Part shown: in pieces, positions 11,521 through 23,453 of the stretch
How the letters are laid out: each line of letters begins with the position of its first letter
Numbering within the stretch: position 1 is the stretch's first letter
Assembly (NCBI RefSeq): GCF_024679245.1
Contig: NC_090177.1
Location: forward strand, 49,759,353 to 49,823,352
From: Pseudorasbora parva
Taxonomy: Eukaryota; Chordata; Actinopteri; Cypriniformes; Gobionidae
DNA length: 64,000 nt
Reading direction: 5' to 3'
Position numbers and translations under genes: made by a program
The notes under the pieces: generated by a model
What the model saw: only the letters and a program-made list of their open reading frames with translations
Told to the model about the DNA's origin: nothing
The model's database searches: none

Positions 11521-11999
11521 CTACAAACAATCAACCAATATGCATCTTCCACGTTACCAAGACATTTATCTAGAGTCTTAACCAGTCTTGTCTGACAGGT
11601 TACATATTGCTCAAGATTTGGCAGTAGCGTAGATACATCGCATTTATTAAAATCTCCAAGCAAAAATACTGGGTCATCGGCAGAATTGCACAGTGCTCTA
11701 TTGTAACTTTCAGCTATGCATTCAGCAGCAAGTACAAAGTTTGGTCCAGGCACATAAACTAAAATAATTGTTATTTGTCCAAACTCACGAGGCAAATAAT
11801 GTGGCCTAAATGAGACAGTCAGTAGTTCATACTGAGCTGAGCAATGTGTTTCACGTAACGTAAAGTTGTTTGCCCACCTACTACTTATGAACATATGAAC
11901 ATACCTCCGATGGTTTTGGTTGACTTGGCACTGTCGCGGTCCAGACGGATTAATGATTAGCTGTCCAAGTTTATTTTGTTGATCGCCTCCGTCAGCCAT
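11070..11999 (-). pseudogene. L2 endonuclease domain with internal insertion
   Basis: The start shows the endonuclease mid-part (VFLLGDFNKCDVS, catalytic GDFN) and then LGNVEDAY. The protein resumes at 11290-11070 as RSDHNVIHLFPKYRQVLKRI (catalytic SDHN). Between them is about 220 bp of foreign ATA/TA-repeat sequence. Confidence 0.75.
11304..11520. repeat. Simple-repeat-tailed insertion: (ATA)n and (TA)n
   Basis: An ATA run (11309-11353), a short AAATTTTATTTATAATGCAC block of the kind found at SINE or LINE 3' ends, an A-rich stretch and a TA run (11460-11517). It sits inside the L2 endonuclease. Confidence 0.75.
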
Positions 12000-12663
12000 G
12001 TCTCCGAGATGCAGATCAAGTTGGCTCTTTTAAAGTCTCTGTTATATTTCACCAATGCTGTGAGCTCGATCCTTTATTTTGAAGAGAGCGTACATTGGTG
12101 AAAGTTATTGTGGGAAGAGGAAACCGACTGCCGCGATGTTTAAGTCTGTTTCGGATGCCGCCTCTATCGCCCCTTCGTTTTAAATTTTTCTTTCTGTTAG
12201 TTGTGTGGATTGGACAAATTATTTCAGAGGGTTCATGAAGAAACTTTGGAGGAGTTTAAACATTGTATCAGAGTCTCAACAGATCTTCACGGCCGTAAAC
12301 CACTGTCCTTCGGTCTCCCAAATCCAATCCGTCTCCCAGTGCACAAGCATAGTCTATCACGCATTTTAGGATCCAGAACACAACGATAAGCTTAAAAAGC
12401 ATTTTGCTCTTAAAAACGTAGTCTATCGAGTGTTTTAAAGACAATCAAACAAACAAAAAACAAAAACACACGAGCACACCAGCGTCTGGGGTCAGCACTT
12501 GCGCATGCGCCCCCAATCAGTGCCCCATGATGTCACATAACTTGTTCAAAGAGTGACCAGCTTAAGATCGAGGCTTGGAGTGTAGTAAGTGTGTTTGGCT
12601 GGATCATACCCAAATACTATTTTGACAGCCTGTATATCATTAAAAAATTTGCCGGTTTAACAG

Positions 12664-13109
12664 CATCCTCAGTCGCATTCAATGAAAATTGCTTTCTCAG
12701 GATCAAACAAAAGTTTTCCAACCTCTGTGAGCTTTTGTCGGATGCAGTCATGTTTAGATGGATCTTGGCCATGTTTATTTAATAAAAATAGTGCCAGCTG
12801 TAGGATAGCGAAATCACTCCACACTGCAGCAGAGATGGCGTCATCTTTCATTGGTGTTAGGAGTTTCCAAACACTCTTTGTTATTTGCTGACACAGAACT
12901 GAATCAGACACTGTCGCTAAAGCCAGTACCTTATTTCTTCCTGGTTGTTCCTGATCCACTGACTTAGAAGGACAGTTCCGTACATGTCTTCACAGATCTC
13001 TGCATAGGAACATTGCACAGCAATACATGCAATTCACATAATCATTTGGATTGTAATTTTTCTTCGGTTTACATTTGAGTTTTAATTGCCCAGATCCACT
13101 GGCTAAAAC

Positions 13110-13151
<42 letters not shown>

Positions 13152-13250
13152 TTATTATTATATATTATTAATAATAATTTCCTTTATTTTGTAGTTTGTC
13201 CAGCAGTTCCTTACGTTCCCTGGAATGCTTCGGCAAGGCCAGAGCCCTAG
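12664..13250 (-). pseudogene. Decayed zinc-finger-type repeat gene, 5' piece
   Basis: Reading leftward: KHSRERKELLDKL-like peptide (about 13240-13195), then after an ATA/TAA repeat a C2H2-like motif CMYCYALFLCRDLWRHVRNC (about 13050-12985), then LTPMKDDAISAAVWSDFAIL and HDCIRQKLTEVGKLLFDPEK (to 12669). The order matches the fragment at 8925-9216, so both probably belong to one copy split by the L2 LINE. Function unknown; the spacing C-X2-C-X12-H-X3-C differs from a classic C2H2 finger. Confidence 0.4.
13108..13170. repeat. (ATA)n/(TAA)n microsatellite
   Basis: Trinucleotide ATA run with flanking TTATTA inverted units. Confidence 0.85.
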
Positions 13251-13399
13251 CATCATCCACATTTGTGTTTTCATGAGTGTCTAGTGAATTTCGATTGGGG
13301 CACAAATATAACAGTAATTCTTAAGTACTGAAGTGGATTCTTCAGAGGATGGTACTGATGTATCCTCAGACCCTATATTTTAAACCCCTACTTTGTTGT

Positions 13400-13590
13400 A
13401 CACTTTGAATACCTGCTCGCCTTTCCGGCATGACTTTTTCTGCTGTACTGTGCAGACTGCTAGCCTGATAAGGCAGACCCTCATCAAGATGTTTGGTCTG
13501 GAAACTCCCCATTGACGGCTCAATCCGAGGGGCGGATAAACGGCTGTCTGTCAAACTCCCTCTGCACGCGATAGGATAGCGCTACAACCA
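13400..13590. repeat. Dispersed fish repeat, copy 2 (inverted)
   Basis: Ends CACGCGATAGGATAGCGCTA, the inverse (one mismatch) of the end at 2477-2502. Confidence 0.4.
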
Positions 13591-13700
13591 GGGTGGGAAA
13601 TTAGCACCCGCCACCAGCCAATGGCGGGTATTTTATCAAAGTGGCGGGTGACTTTGCCGTGTATACCAGCCACAGTGGTGGGTGGGTTTAAAACATGTTT
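13591..13700. repeat. GC-rich fold-back repeat, second copy
   Basis: GGGTGGGAAATTAGCACCCG followed by CCCGCCA/TGGCGGG blocks; related to 865-956. Confidence 0.4.
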
Positions 13701-15219
13701 TTTGGTTGGGTGCTCCGATTGATCAGCAACCGATCTCAATCGGTCGATAATCGCGTTGGGATGATTGATTAGTGGTGTCTAAAAATGCTGATGAAACAAC
13801 GACGCGCGCCTGTCGTGAGAGCGAGGGCATGACATGCAGCGGCACAATTCTCTTTCCGGCGCGGGTATAATAATAAAAATGCTGAAGGGGAGGTACAATT
13901 CATACTTCTGTATTAAATAACTTACGAAGTCATTTGAAAACTTTCTGTGAGACGTAATTTCACAAACAGAGCGAGTGTATCACCGCGTGCGCACGCGCTT
14001 TCTCTCTCACTCTCTCACTCTCAAAGTGCTCAAATGGCTTCACATCAGTGCATCGCATCTGCAACTAACATCGAGCTGCACAGTTGACACGAGTTGCCAC
14101 TTGCACAATCGAGGCAGTCACTAAAGATACAAACCCCTATTAAATTGTAATAGAAAATGGCTCAAAACCACACTGCATTAATTTAATAATCAGCATTTAT
14201 TCAGTGTTACTTTGTACAAATATTAAGTCAACATTTGAACAGTGTAAAGTGTTAACAAATTATGAGTACAGAAATGTAACACATCCATTCATTAATTAAA
14301 CAAACAACATAAGCAATGTAACCAATTATTAAAATATTTTATTGTCTTATTAGGGATGGGAGTAGTTAAGGATTTTCTCACTTATACTTATCAATACTCA
14401 TATTGGTACTACTCTCAATAATTTAGCACAAAAAAGACATGGAAAAAAAGATTAATCAGTTTCTTTATTATTACTTTTATTTGCAGAAATGTCCTGCGTG
14501 TCCTGTGAGGCACCTGCTACAAATGTCTGCTGGTGATGAGCTTTATTGCTTCACTACCTGTAGCTAAACCTGAACAATGTGACAATTACAAAAGATATAT
14601 AGTCCTTGAGCTATAGTCCTACGTTCATAAAGAGATATGTAAAAAACACTACATAGAGTCCTAGCATCTTTTCTGTATTATTGGGCCAAAATATACATCA
14701 ACAGGTTTTTTTTTTGTTCAAGAAAATGAGCATGATGACTTTCTCAGAAAGAATCTGAGACCGCTCATTCCTGACTGTGTCCCAGCTGTGGAAAAAGCTT
14801 CAGACAGTGTTGATGAGGCCGAGGGAGATGGAGAGCTGTGAGAGAAGAGGAAGAGGGTCTTTCTTACCCCACCAGCGGAGGGCAGGGTCTTCTGAGGATA
14901 GGATAGGAGGATGGGCTCTAGATATTCACTTTGGATCTTTGTAAACTGGAAGCTGAAAAAAAGCCATACTATTGTAGGTGTATTGCTTTTTGTTAAAAAG
15001 GTATAATTTTTTTTTTTTTTACTTACATGTTCTTCCTCCTCTTCCTTATCCCGAGCTACACTGTCACATCTTCATCATTTTCTGGCAGCTGAAACAGAGG
15101 AGAACCTTATTAATGTTGCTAATCTATGTTTTTTATGCTTTTGAAAGAGTCTCTTTAACTCAACAGTCACCAAGGCTGCATTTATTTGATAAAAAATACA
15201 GTACAAACTGTAATATATA
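13701..15219. other. No gene recognised
   Basis: Mixed AT-rich sequence with a CTCTCTCACTC stretch near 14000 and poly-T/poly-A tracts. The longest frame (14978-15292) is low-complexity and crosses into the neighbouring MITE. Probably more decayed repeats. Confidence 0.4.
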
Positions 15220-15632
15220 TTTAAGTGATAATTCACCCAAAAATGTCAATTCTGTCATTAATTCCTTACCTTATGTTGTTCCAAACCTGTAAGACCTTTG
15301 TTCATCTTCAGACACAAATGAAAATATTTTTGATGAAATCCAAAAGCTTTCTGACCCCTCCATAGACTGCAACACAAGGCCCAGAAAGGTAGTAAAAACA
15401 TTGTTAAAATAGTCCATGTGACTCCAGTGGTTCAACCTTAATGTTACGAAGCAACAAGAATACTTTTTGTGTGCAAAAATAACTTAATTCCACAATTTTG
15501 ATCTAGCCTGTGCCAGTCATAAGTGTTAATTAAATTGCTGTCTGAAGATGAATGAAGGTCTTACAGGTTTGTATCAACATGAGGGAGAGGAATTGATGAC
15601 AGGATTTAAAGGTTTGGTTGAACTAACCCTTT
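15220..15632. mobile_element. MITE with long terminal inverted repeats
   Basis: The left end reads TTCACCCAAAAATGTCAATT ... CCAAACCTGTAAGACC. The right end read on the other strand gives AGGGTTAGTTCAACCAAACC ... CAAACCTGTAAGACC. The arms are roughly 70 bp and imperfect. The interior (TTTGATGAAATCCAAAAGCT) resembles an abundant cyprinid MITE. No coding capacity. Confidence 0.65.
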
Positions 15633-15649
15633 AAATTGAAAACAGCTAT

Positions 15650-15980
15650 TTTACATTGTAAAATTATTCTTATTATTTTAATATTCCTGTGATTAAAGCT
15701 GAATTTTCAACATCAATACACCAGTCTTCAGTGTTACATGATCCTTCAGAAATCATTCTCATATGATGATTTGCTGCTCACAAAAACATTTATGATTATT
15801 AGCAGTGTTGACAACAGTTGTGCTGCTTCATATTTTTGTGTAAACCATTTTTCAGGATTCTTTGATGAATAAAATCCTCATATTAGAATGATTTCTGAAG
15901 GATCATGTGACACTGAAGACTGGAGTAATGATGCTGAAAATTAAGCTTTGATCACAGGAATAAACTACATTTTATAATAT
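15650..15980. mobile_element. Fold-back (palindromic) MITE
   Basis: Left arm: ACATGATCCTTCAGAAATCA. The right arm carries its inverse, TGATTTCTGAAGGATCATGT, with the flanking CTTCAGTGT/ACACTGAAG and CAGCTTT-like ends also paired. The element is nearly self-complementary over its whole length. A related copy lies at 61275-61785. Confidence 0.65.
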
Positions 15981-16184
15981 ATTCAAATAGAACCCAATTA
16001 TTAAGAATTTTAATATTATTTCAAAATATTAGATTTTACAGATTTTTTTTAATCAAGCAAATGCAATCTTGGTGAGCATTAGAGACCTTTTTTAAAGAAC
16101 TGTACCAAAACCAAACTTTTGAACATTATTGTATGTTTGAGGTTTTACTTACTAGTCACATGGTTCATAATGCCAGGGTTAGTT

Positions 16185-16790
16185 CATCCCAAAATGAAAA
16201 ATATCCCATGATTTACTCACCCTCAAGCCATCCCTAGGTTCTTCAGGCGAACACAATCAGAGTTATATTTAAAAATGTCCTGGCTAATCCAAGCTTTATA
16301 ATGGCAGTGAATGCTTCATTTTTGAAGTCCATAAAAGTGCATCTATCCATCATATAATTGCGCCACACAGCTCCGGGGGTTAATAAAGGCCATCTGAAGC
16401 AATGTGGCATGTTTGTGTGAGAAAAATATCCATATTTAAAACTTTATAGACTAAAATAACTAGCTTCCAGTGGTCAGCAATATGCGAGTCGACTTGCGCT
16501 AAAAAGAATAACCCTTGACGCATGCGTATTGACGAACGCAGAAGTACAGAAATTAGAGCAAAACAAAACATAGCATGGGGGGGGGGGGGGGGGTCACCCT
16601 TTTTAGCGCAAGTCGACTTGCGTAGCCTACCGCTTATCACCAAGCAAACCAAGCAATATTCATTGCCATTATAAAGCTTGGAAGAGCCAGGACATTTCTT
16701 AATATAACTCTGATTGCGTTCGTCTGAAAGAATAATGTCATATAACTTACACATAGGATGGCTTGCAGGTGAGTAAATCCTCACCATTTA
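16185..16790. mobile_element. MITE with inverted-repeat ends and GTCGACTTGCG core palindrome
   Basis: Ends ATTTACTCACCCTCAAGCCATCC (left) and its near-complement GGATGGCTTGCAGGTGAGTAAAT (right). Internal inverse blocks are AAGCTTTATAATGGCAGTGA against CATTGCCATTATAAAGCTT, and CGAGTCGACTTGCGCTAAAAA against TTTTTAGCGCAAGTCGACTTGCG. A poly-G tract at 16577-16593 lies at the apex. No coding capacity. Confidence 0.65.
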
Positions 16791-17984
16791 AGAGATGTTG
16801 TCCGACAGGAGATCTGCTCCAACTCTGCTAACTTTACAGTGCAGGCTGCAGGGCATCAGCATGGAAGCATCAACACTTTATCAGAGCCAAATATATAAAT
16901 TATACAACGCCAGGTTTATTAAAAGGAAAGAAGCTACAGCAAAGGTTAAATGCAGAAAAGAGAAAGAATGGTTAAAATATTGTTAAAATGGACAAGGTTA
17001 ATCAATCACCTTTTTCAGTTCACCTGTGTTTTCTACTTCTCTTTCAGCAGCTTCCTTCAGAAATGTTGGAAACTTGCTGGGAGCTTCACCTCTGTTGTAG
17101 AGAGGGGTTATTTTGTCCCTTCTGAAAATCACAGAACATTTTATTATATGTTAACACGTTTTTTTCGCGCTCCGTGTTAATGTTAAGTTAATGTAAGTGA
17201 CTTCGTCGATTAACAGCAAACACATAACGTTAACGTTAGTTCAATTAATTAGCCACCTTCAATGACCCATTCAATTCCCAGAAGAAAAAACTTTATAAAA
17301 CTATCAAAACCTCTCATTTACACATGTGATTCAAAGCCTAAACAAGAGATTAACTTTATAGAGTTAACGTTAGCCTCGTTAACTTAACTTACTGTTCGGA
17401 AAACGGTTGATGTGCTTACGGACTTTTTTTCCAAAGACTCTACATTTCTATAAAGTAAATATTCAACAGAACAGAAGCGTGTCAATGACACATAAGAAAT
17501 GTCAGGAAAATGTCAGTAACAGTTGTGTGTAATATTTGTGTAACTTTAAAGTCAACTCACCTGAAAGTATAGTGAAAACAACAACGACAGGGGGAGTTTT
17601 GCGGCTTGTCAGTTGTGTTGCTGCACCGTTTCCATGGCAACTCCGCGCCGCTCCAGTGTTTGACACATCAACACACCACGTCAAAGGCACGCAGCAAGAA
17701 TTACATGAATAAAAATCAAGAATAATAAATAATGAATTTAGAACTCATTTTGAAGTTCTATGATCCGCTCAGATGCAAAATGCCACTCCTGGCACCGCAC
17801 GCGATAGTGGGACAATTGTGGCATTTTTTTTTGTTAGATTTTTTATTGTTTTTGCCAATACGATTTGCAAACATGGTGGATTCATTTAAAAAAATATTTG
17901 ATGAATTAAGTAAATGTCCCATATAAATCATAATGGCATACATTTGATAATACTTGTAAATTAATAATGCAATTTGGAAAGTTA
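16791..17984. other. No gene recognised
   Basis: Moderately AT-rich. Short ORFs lack homology that I can recognise. TTAACGTTA motifs cluster at about 17180-17390 without an evident unit. Confidence 0.4.
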
Positions 17985-18212
17985 TGAAGACCAGTGGGCC
18001 ACGTCGCTACAACATTCTCCGTGGGATAAACACGCGACGTCTTTTGAGGACGTGCCCACAACGTTTCTGCAACTTTAGCCAAGATTTTAAAAAAAATTGA
18101 ACTTTACCACGACGTCCTTACAACGTTCTCTGTGGGATAAACTAGCGACGTCTTTTGAGGACGTGCCCATGACGTTTCTGGAACGTTAGCCAAAATTTTT
18201 AAAAATGGAACT
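17985..18212. repeat. Roughly 110-bp satellite, left block
   Basis: About two monomers. Each carries GCGACGTC, GAGGACGTGCCCA and ACGTTTCTG followed by TTAGCCAA and an A tract. The block continues after the LINE at 23924. Confidence 0.8.
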
Positions 18213-18277
18213 GCGACGCGGGTAAAGGAGGCCGCAATAAAGCCCCGCTCTGTTCAGGAGACGCTAACGGGTCCACG

Positions 18278-19078
18278 GTGAGTGTGTGCCCCGCGGATGA
18301 TTCACCTGGGACTATCACTTGTCTTCAGACAATGCTGGACTCTATCAAGAATGAGATTTGTCAGAAAATTGACTTACTATCTACTGACTTACGTTCCGAG
18401 ATTGCTACAGTGCGTTCAGACGTTAAAGGCTGGTTGGAACCTTTGCAACAGATGATTGAAGCCAATACTAGCACCATAAAAGAACTGGAGCGATCTACGT
18501 CTGATCATAGCGATCGCCTATCGGAACTTGAGAATCTGATAACGTCACTCAGTGATCGAGTGACTCATCTTGATGCTAAGTGCGAAGATTTGGAGGGGCG
18601 TTCTAGGAGAAACAATCTTCGTCTGGTGGGTCTTCCCGAAGGCTGCGAGGGCTCGCGCCCTTCTGAATATGTGGCCCAACTTTTGCAGGAGATTTTGCAG
18701 CTTCAGGATAAACCCCGTACACTCCGTGAAAAACCGAAAAAAGGAGAACCTCCGCGCCCTCTTGTCATCAGAGTGCATTACTTTCATGTGCGCACTGAGA
18801 TCCTTCAAAGGGCTGCAGATCTCTCCCCTCTCCATTACAATGGAAAGAGGCTATCTATTTTCGCGGACTATACTACTGCGGTGGCTAAGAAGCGGGCTTC
18901 ATTCAGAGATGTTAAACGCGTTCTCCATTCATGTCCTGGAGTCAAGTTTGGCTTGCTCTTCCCTGCGGTGCTGAGGATCACGTTGCCTGACGGAGTTTCA
19001 CACAAGTTTACGGAACCATCTGCTGCACTAAACTTCATTCGCGGAAACGTGAAGGATGCCTCAGGTAACGATACATAA
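18278..19078 (+). CDS. LINE ORF1 protein (coiled coil + RNA-binding domain)
   Basis: An L1-type nucleic-acid-binding ORF1 protein. The N-terminal third (about residues 20-105) has heptad-rich segments (LDSIKNEICQKIDLLSTDL, IKELERSTSDHSDRLSELE) consistent with a trimerising coiled coil. Residues about 108-230 start RRNNLRLVGLPEG, the classic entry to the RRM-like domain of L1 ORF1p, followed by PLVIRVHYF and YNGKRLSIFADYTTAVAKKR. The listed start is GTG; the first ATG is at 18331 and the frame is open upstream to the insertion junction, so the true N-terminus may have been lost. ORF2 follows after about 545 bp. Confidence 0.85.
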   Translation: MSVCPADDSPGTITCLQTMLDSIKNEICQKIDLLSTDLRSEIATVRSDVKGWLEPLQQMIEANTSTIKELERSTSDHSDRLSELENLITSLSDRVTHLDAKCEDLEGRSRRNNLRLVGLPEGCEGSRPSEYVAQLLQEILQLQDKPRTLREKPKKGEPPRPLVIRVHYFHVRTEILQRAADLSPLHYNGKRLSIFADYTTAVAKKRASFRDVKRVLHSCPGVKFGLLFPAVLRITLPDGVSHKFTEPSAALNFIRGNVKDASGNDT

Positions 19079-19445
19079 TTTTCAGATGGGGCAAATATTG
19101 ATCTGAGCAACATGGATGGACATTATTATGTTTATTTATGATTTTGGCTGGCCCTTCATTATTGAGAACTCATCTGCAAAGTGTACCGTTAAGAGTTAAC
19201 GTACAGCCTAACGGAGCAATATGTCCCATCGACTATCCTATTGAACTATCCTATGCTGATGTATGGGACGAGATACAATTTCATAACTGCTGTTTTGTTT
19301 ACTGATATTTTCTGTTTATATCTTAAATACTGTTACCTTTTCCGAAGCAACATTACGCGAGTTCAGTTAGTTGGCGCGCTATGTTGTCACAGAGTAGGAT
19401 GGTTAATGTTAAAGGGTTGTATCTGTGTCTCGTTTGGGGAGATGC

Positions 19446-19533
19446 TTTCTCATTTTTTCTTTCTTTTCTTTTCTTTCTTTCTTTCTTCTTTTTTTGTTGT
19501 TGTGCCATCTACAGTGTTTTGCCAGATTTGTAT

Positions 19534-19577
<44 letters not shown>
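19446..19577. repeat. (CTTT)n and (TA)n simple repeats between LINE ORFs
   Basis: A pyrimidine stretch (19446-19498) and a TA run (19536-19577) in the inter-ORF spacer. Short Tyr-Ile-rich ORFs here are artefacts. Confidence 0.85.
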
Positions 19578-19578
<1 letters not shown>

Positions 19579-19623
19579 TATCAACATTGCTTGTATACTT
19601 GATCCAATACATTCACTTTAAAC

Positions 19624-22600
19624 ATGTCACAGTCTAAGAAAGAGTGCAGATTAGGAGGTAACAACTTAAGGTTTGTTAGTTGGAACTGCAAAGGGGTAAA
19701 TGAACCAGTGAAACGTAGTAAGGTGCTACATCATCTTCATCATTTGGGGGCACAAATTGTTTATCTCCAAGAAACTCATCTCAGAACTAAAGACCATCAA
19801 CTACTAAAAAGAAGATGGGTAGGCCAAGTTTATCATTCCACATTCCAGGGTAAAGCCAGAGGGACAGCAATCCTTATACATAAATCAGTTCCCTTCGTAT
19901 GTTTAGATGTTAAAACAGATCCAAATGGCAGATTTGTCATCGTCTCAGGGAAAATTGGTAACACTGCACTTCTTTTAGTTAACATTTACGCCCCTAATTG
20001 GGATGATGACAAATTCTTTAGACGTTTATTTTCCTCATTGCCAGACACTTCTTCACATTATGTTATCTTGGGAGGGGACTTTAACTGTTGGCTTAACCCT
20101 GACCTTGATCGTTCTTCTCCCAGACGTAATTCACCCTCAAAATCTGCTCGAGTAATTCAGTTGATTATGGAAGAGTTTGCCGTTTCTGACCCATGGCGTT
20201 TCTTTAGTCCACATGGTAAAGCATTTTCTTTCTTTTCCCATGTTCACCAAACATTCACACGCATTGATTATTTTTTAATAGATAATAGACTTATACAATC
20301 AGTGGAATCATGCAATTATAATGCTATTGTAATATCGGACCATGCACCAGTTACCATGAATATTTACGTAGAGGGGCTCAATGGTACGCGCCCACCGTGG
20401 TGATTCAACACCCGCATGTTATCAGAACAAAGATTTGTGGAATTTGTCTCTAATCGAATAGATTTTTTCATATCCACAAATAGCAGTCCAGAGATATCTG
20501 CATCTCTTTTCTGGGAGGCTCTGAAGGCATTTCTTAGGGGGGAAATTATTTCATACACTTGCCATAAGGCAAGATTAAACAAAAAGAGGCGCTCTGAGAT
20601 AACGCAGAAAATAACTAAATTAGATAATATATATGCTTTCACCCCATCTCCAGACATTTATAAAGAACGCCAATCTTTACAGGCAGAGTTCGATATACTC
20701 TCAACAAGTTATGTAGAGAATTTACTGCTCAGAACTAGGTCTAGGTATTATGAAGCAGGAGATAAAGCGGGTCGACTGTTGGGTCTCCAACTGCGGCAAG
20801 AATAATCTCCCACCTTATTCCCCAGATTAAAACACCTTCAGGGACAACAACAGATCCCATATTAATTAACAATCATTTTAAAGATTATTACACTTCCCTT
20901 TATGCATCAGAGCAATCTGCTAACCTCTCTGACTTTGATAATTTTTTTAGTACCCTCAATATCCCTACAGTTGATTCTAATTTAGTTGATCAGCTGGAAG
21001 TACCCATCACTATAGATGAACTTGCCAAAGCTGCTTCTTCTATGCAGAGTGGCAAATGTCCTGGGCCGGATGGGTATCCGGTAGAATTTTATAAGAAGTT
21101 TTTGAACAAATTGGCCCCCATACTATTAGACATGTACAATGAATCATTTAATTTATCAAAACTTCCTCAAACCCTTAATCAGGCCTCAATCTCCCTGATT
21201 CTAAAAAGAGAAAAAGATCCCTTGGACTGCTCTTCATATCGTCCCATTAGTTTACTTAATGTTGATTTTAAACTTTTATCCAAACTATTGGCGATGCGTC
21301 TGGAAACTATATTGCCATCAATCATATCTTCAGACCAGACTGGCTTTATTAAGGGTAGACATTCCTTTTTTAATATTAGGCGATTATGTAATGTTGTCTA
21401 TAGCTCCTCACCCCCTTCGATCCCTGAAGCCGTTCTATCATTAGATGCTGAGAAGGCATTTGACCGGGTAGAATGGGGGTATCTTTTCTACACATTAAAG
21501 AAATTTGGTTTTGGTGAGAATTTTATTTCATGGGTGAAGTTGCTATATTCTGCTCCCCAAGCATCAGTTAGAACTAACAATACTCACTCAGAATACTTTA
21601 ATCTTTACCGTTCCACCCGTCAAGGATGCCCTTTAAGCCCACTTCTTTTTGCTATTGCCATTGAGCCTCTTTCCGTAGCCTTAAAATGTGACCCATTAAT
21701 AAAAGGAATAACAAGATTAGGTATTGAGCAGAAGGTCTCATTGTACGCAGATGATCTCCTTCTCTATATCTCAGATTTTTCTGTGTCAGTATCGGCGGTT
21801 GTTAACAATTTAAAATTATTTGGGTTTATTTCCGGTTACAAGCTAAATTTAGGTAAAAGCGAATTTTTCCCATTGAATTCAGTGGCCAAAAAATACCCTT
21901 TGCATACTTTACCATTCAAAATTGCACAGTGCAATTTTAAATATCTCGGGGTCTGTATAACCAATAGATTTCAAGATCTTTTTAAACTTAATTTTGATAA
22001 ACTATTGCTTCAAGTTCAAAAAGACTTTGAACGATGGTCAGTACTCCCTTTATCCTTACCTGGAAGAATTAATTCTGTAAAAATGAATACCCTCCCAAAA
22101 TTCATGTATTTGTTTCAGTGCATTCCCATTTTTCTCCCTCTATCGTTTTTTCAGAGACTAGATAGGTTAGTCTCTGAGTTTATTTGGAATAAAAAAACTG
22201 CCAGAGTTAGCAAAACACTTCTTCAACGACCCAAATCTCTTGGGGGCATGGGCTTACCCAACTTTAGACACTATTACTGGGCTGCTAATTTCAGGGTTTT
22301 TCAATACTGGTTAAACCAGGCCCAATCTCAGAGCTCACCCATGTGGCTTGCCATGGAGGCAACTTCATGCATTCCTACTACATTAACTGCCCTGTTATAT
22401 TCTCCTATTAACAGTTCATCTTCTCCCTATACAAAAAATGTAATTGTAAAAACTGCATTGCGAATCTGGAGACAGTTTAGGCTGTATTATGGACTACAAA
22501 CATTTTCTATGTCTGCCCCTATAGCGTCAAACTTTGCTTTCTCACCATCAATGATGGACAAGACTTTTTCCCAGTGGGCAACATATGGTCTATCAATGTT

Positions 22601-23453
22601 CAAAGATTTATACATAGATGATGTTTTCGCATCCTTTCAACAGCTGGTGGATAAGTTTCTATTGCCCAGAAACTATTTTTTTCGATACTTGCAAGCTCGT
22701 AGTTTTATCCGTAATATGCACCCACAATTTCCCAGTCTTCCCACTTCTACTCCCATAGATTTATTCCTTGAACCGATATCCATTGGGAAAGGGATGATTT
22801 CTTTTTTTTATGACAAAATAGGTTCCCTACATAGAAGCTCATTGTCGTCTATAAAAACACAGTGGGAGGAAGACTTGTTAGAGGACATTTCAGATGAACT
22901 ATGGGAGAGTATTTTATACAGGGTGCATTCCTCATCTGTGTGTGCCAAACATGGTTGGATCCAATGCAAAATACTTCACCGTACTCATTGGACTAAGGTC
23001 AAACTCTCTAAAATTTACTCTGACATTGATCCTATCTGTGACCGTTGTCGTCAGGCTCCTGCAACCCTAGCACATATGTTTTGGTTCTGCCCAACCCTAT
23101 TTGGATATTGGACTAATATATTTGAGACAATGTCAGATGTAGTTGAGACAACTATTGAACCTGTGGCTATAACAGCACTGTTTGGTACACTCCCTCTCTC
23201 AGTTCACTGTTCAGGGTACAAGGCGGATTTTGTGGCCTTTGTGTCCCTCCTGGCCAGACGTCAGATTTTACTGCATTGGAAATCATCTGCTCCACCTACT
23301 CACTCCTTGTGGATTAAAGACGTTTTTCACTTTATTAAATTGGAGAAAATCAGACTTTCACTGAGGGGCTCTTCAAAGAACTTTTATAAAATGTGGGGTT
23401 CTCTTCTTGCATACATGGAAACATATACCCCTTGCATGCTGGAAAATGGTTAG
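19624..23453 (+). pseudogene. LINE ORF2: endonuclease + reverse transcriptase, nearly intact
   Basis: Endonuclease (19624-20403): RFVSWNCKGVN, YLQETHL, LLVNIYAPN, ILGGDFNCWL and SDHAPV, all catalytic blocks of apurinic-type LINE endonucleases. The frame meets a TGA at 20401-20403 and stays open after it to 20805, where a shift of frame occurs near 20803. From 20805 it runs open to 23453. The reverse transcriptase shows GKCPGPDGYP, YRPISLLN, SLDAEKAFDRVEW, STRQGCPLSPLLF and the YADD catalytic motif at 21744-21755. A C-terminal C-X2-C-X8-H-X4-C-type motif (CDRCRQAPATLAHMFWFC) follows. Two lesions total in about 1275 codons. Confidence 0.9.

Larger units (their letters stand above)
9217..12560 (-). 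mobile_element. L2 LINE, degraded
   Basis: On the minus strand in order: endonuclease (11999-11521 and about 11303-11070), linker and reverse transcriptase (10816-9811), C-terminal region (9720-9388) and a 3' end that reads GGACAATAAAGTTCAATCA into the pseudogene at about 9217. The upstream limit is approximate: TCGTGTGTTTTTG-like sequence near 12470 looks like L2 5' leader. Stops and frameshifts are frequent. It is inserted in the pseudogene that occupies both flanks. Confidence 0.8.

Noticed and set aside
11391..11999. 202-codon minus-strand ORF as a host gene
   Set aside because: Its first part is the L2 endonuclease and its end is a TA microsatellite translated as Ile-Tyr repeats.
19409..19637. 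Several short ORFs over the (TA)n/(CTTT)n tract
   Set aside because: Low-complexity translation of simple repeats in the LINE inter-ORF spacer.
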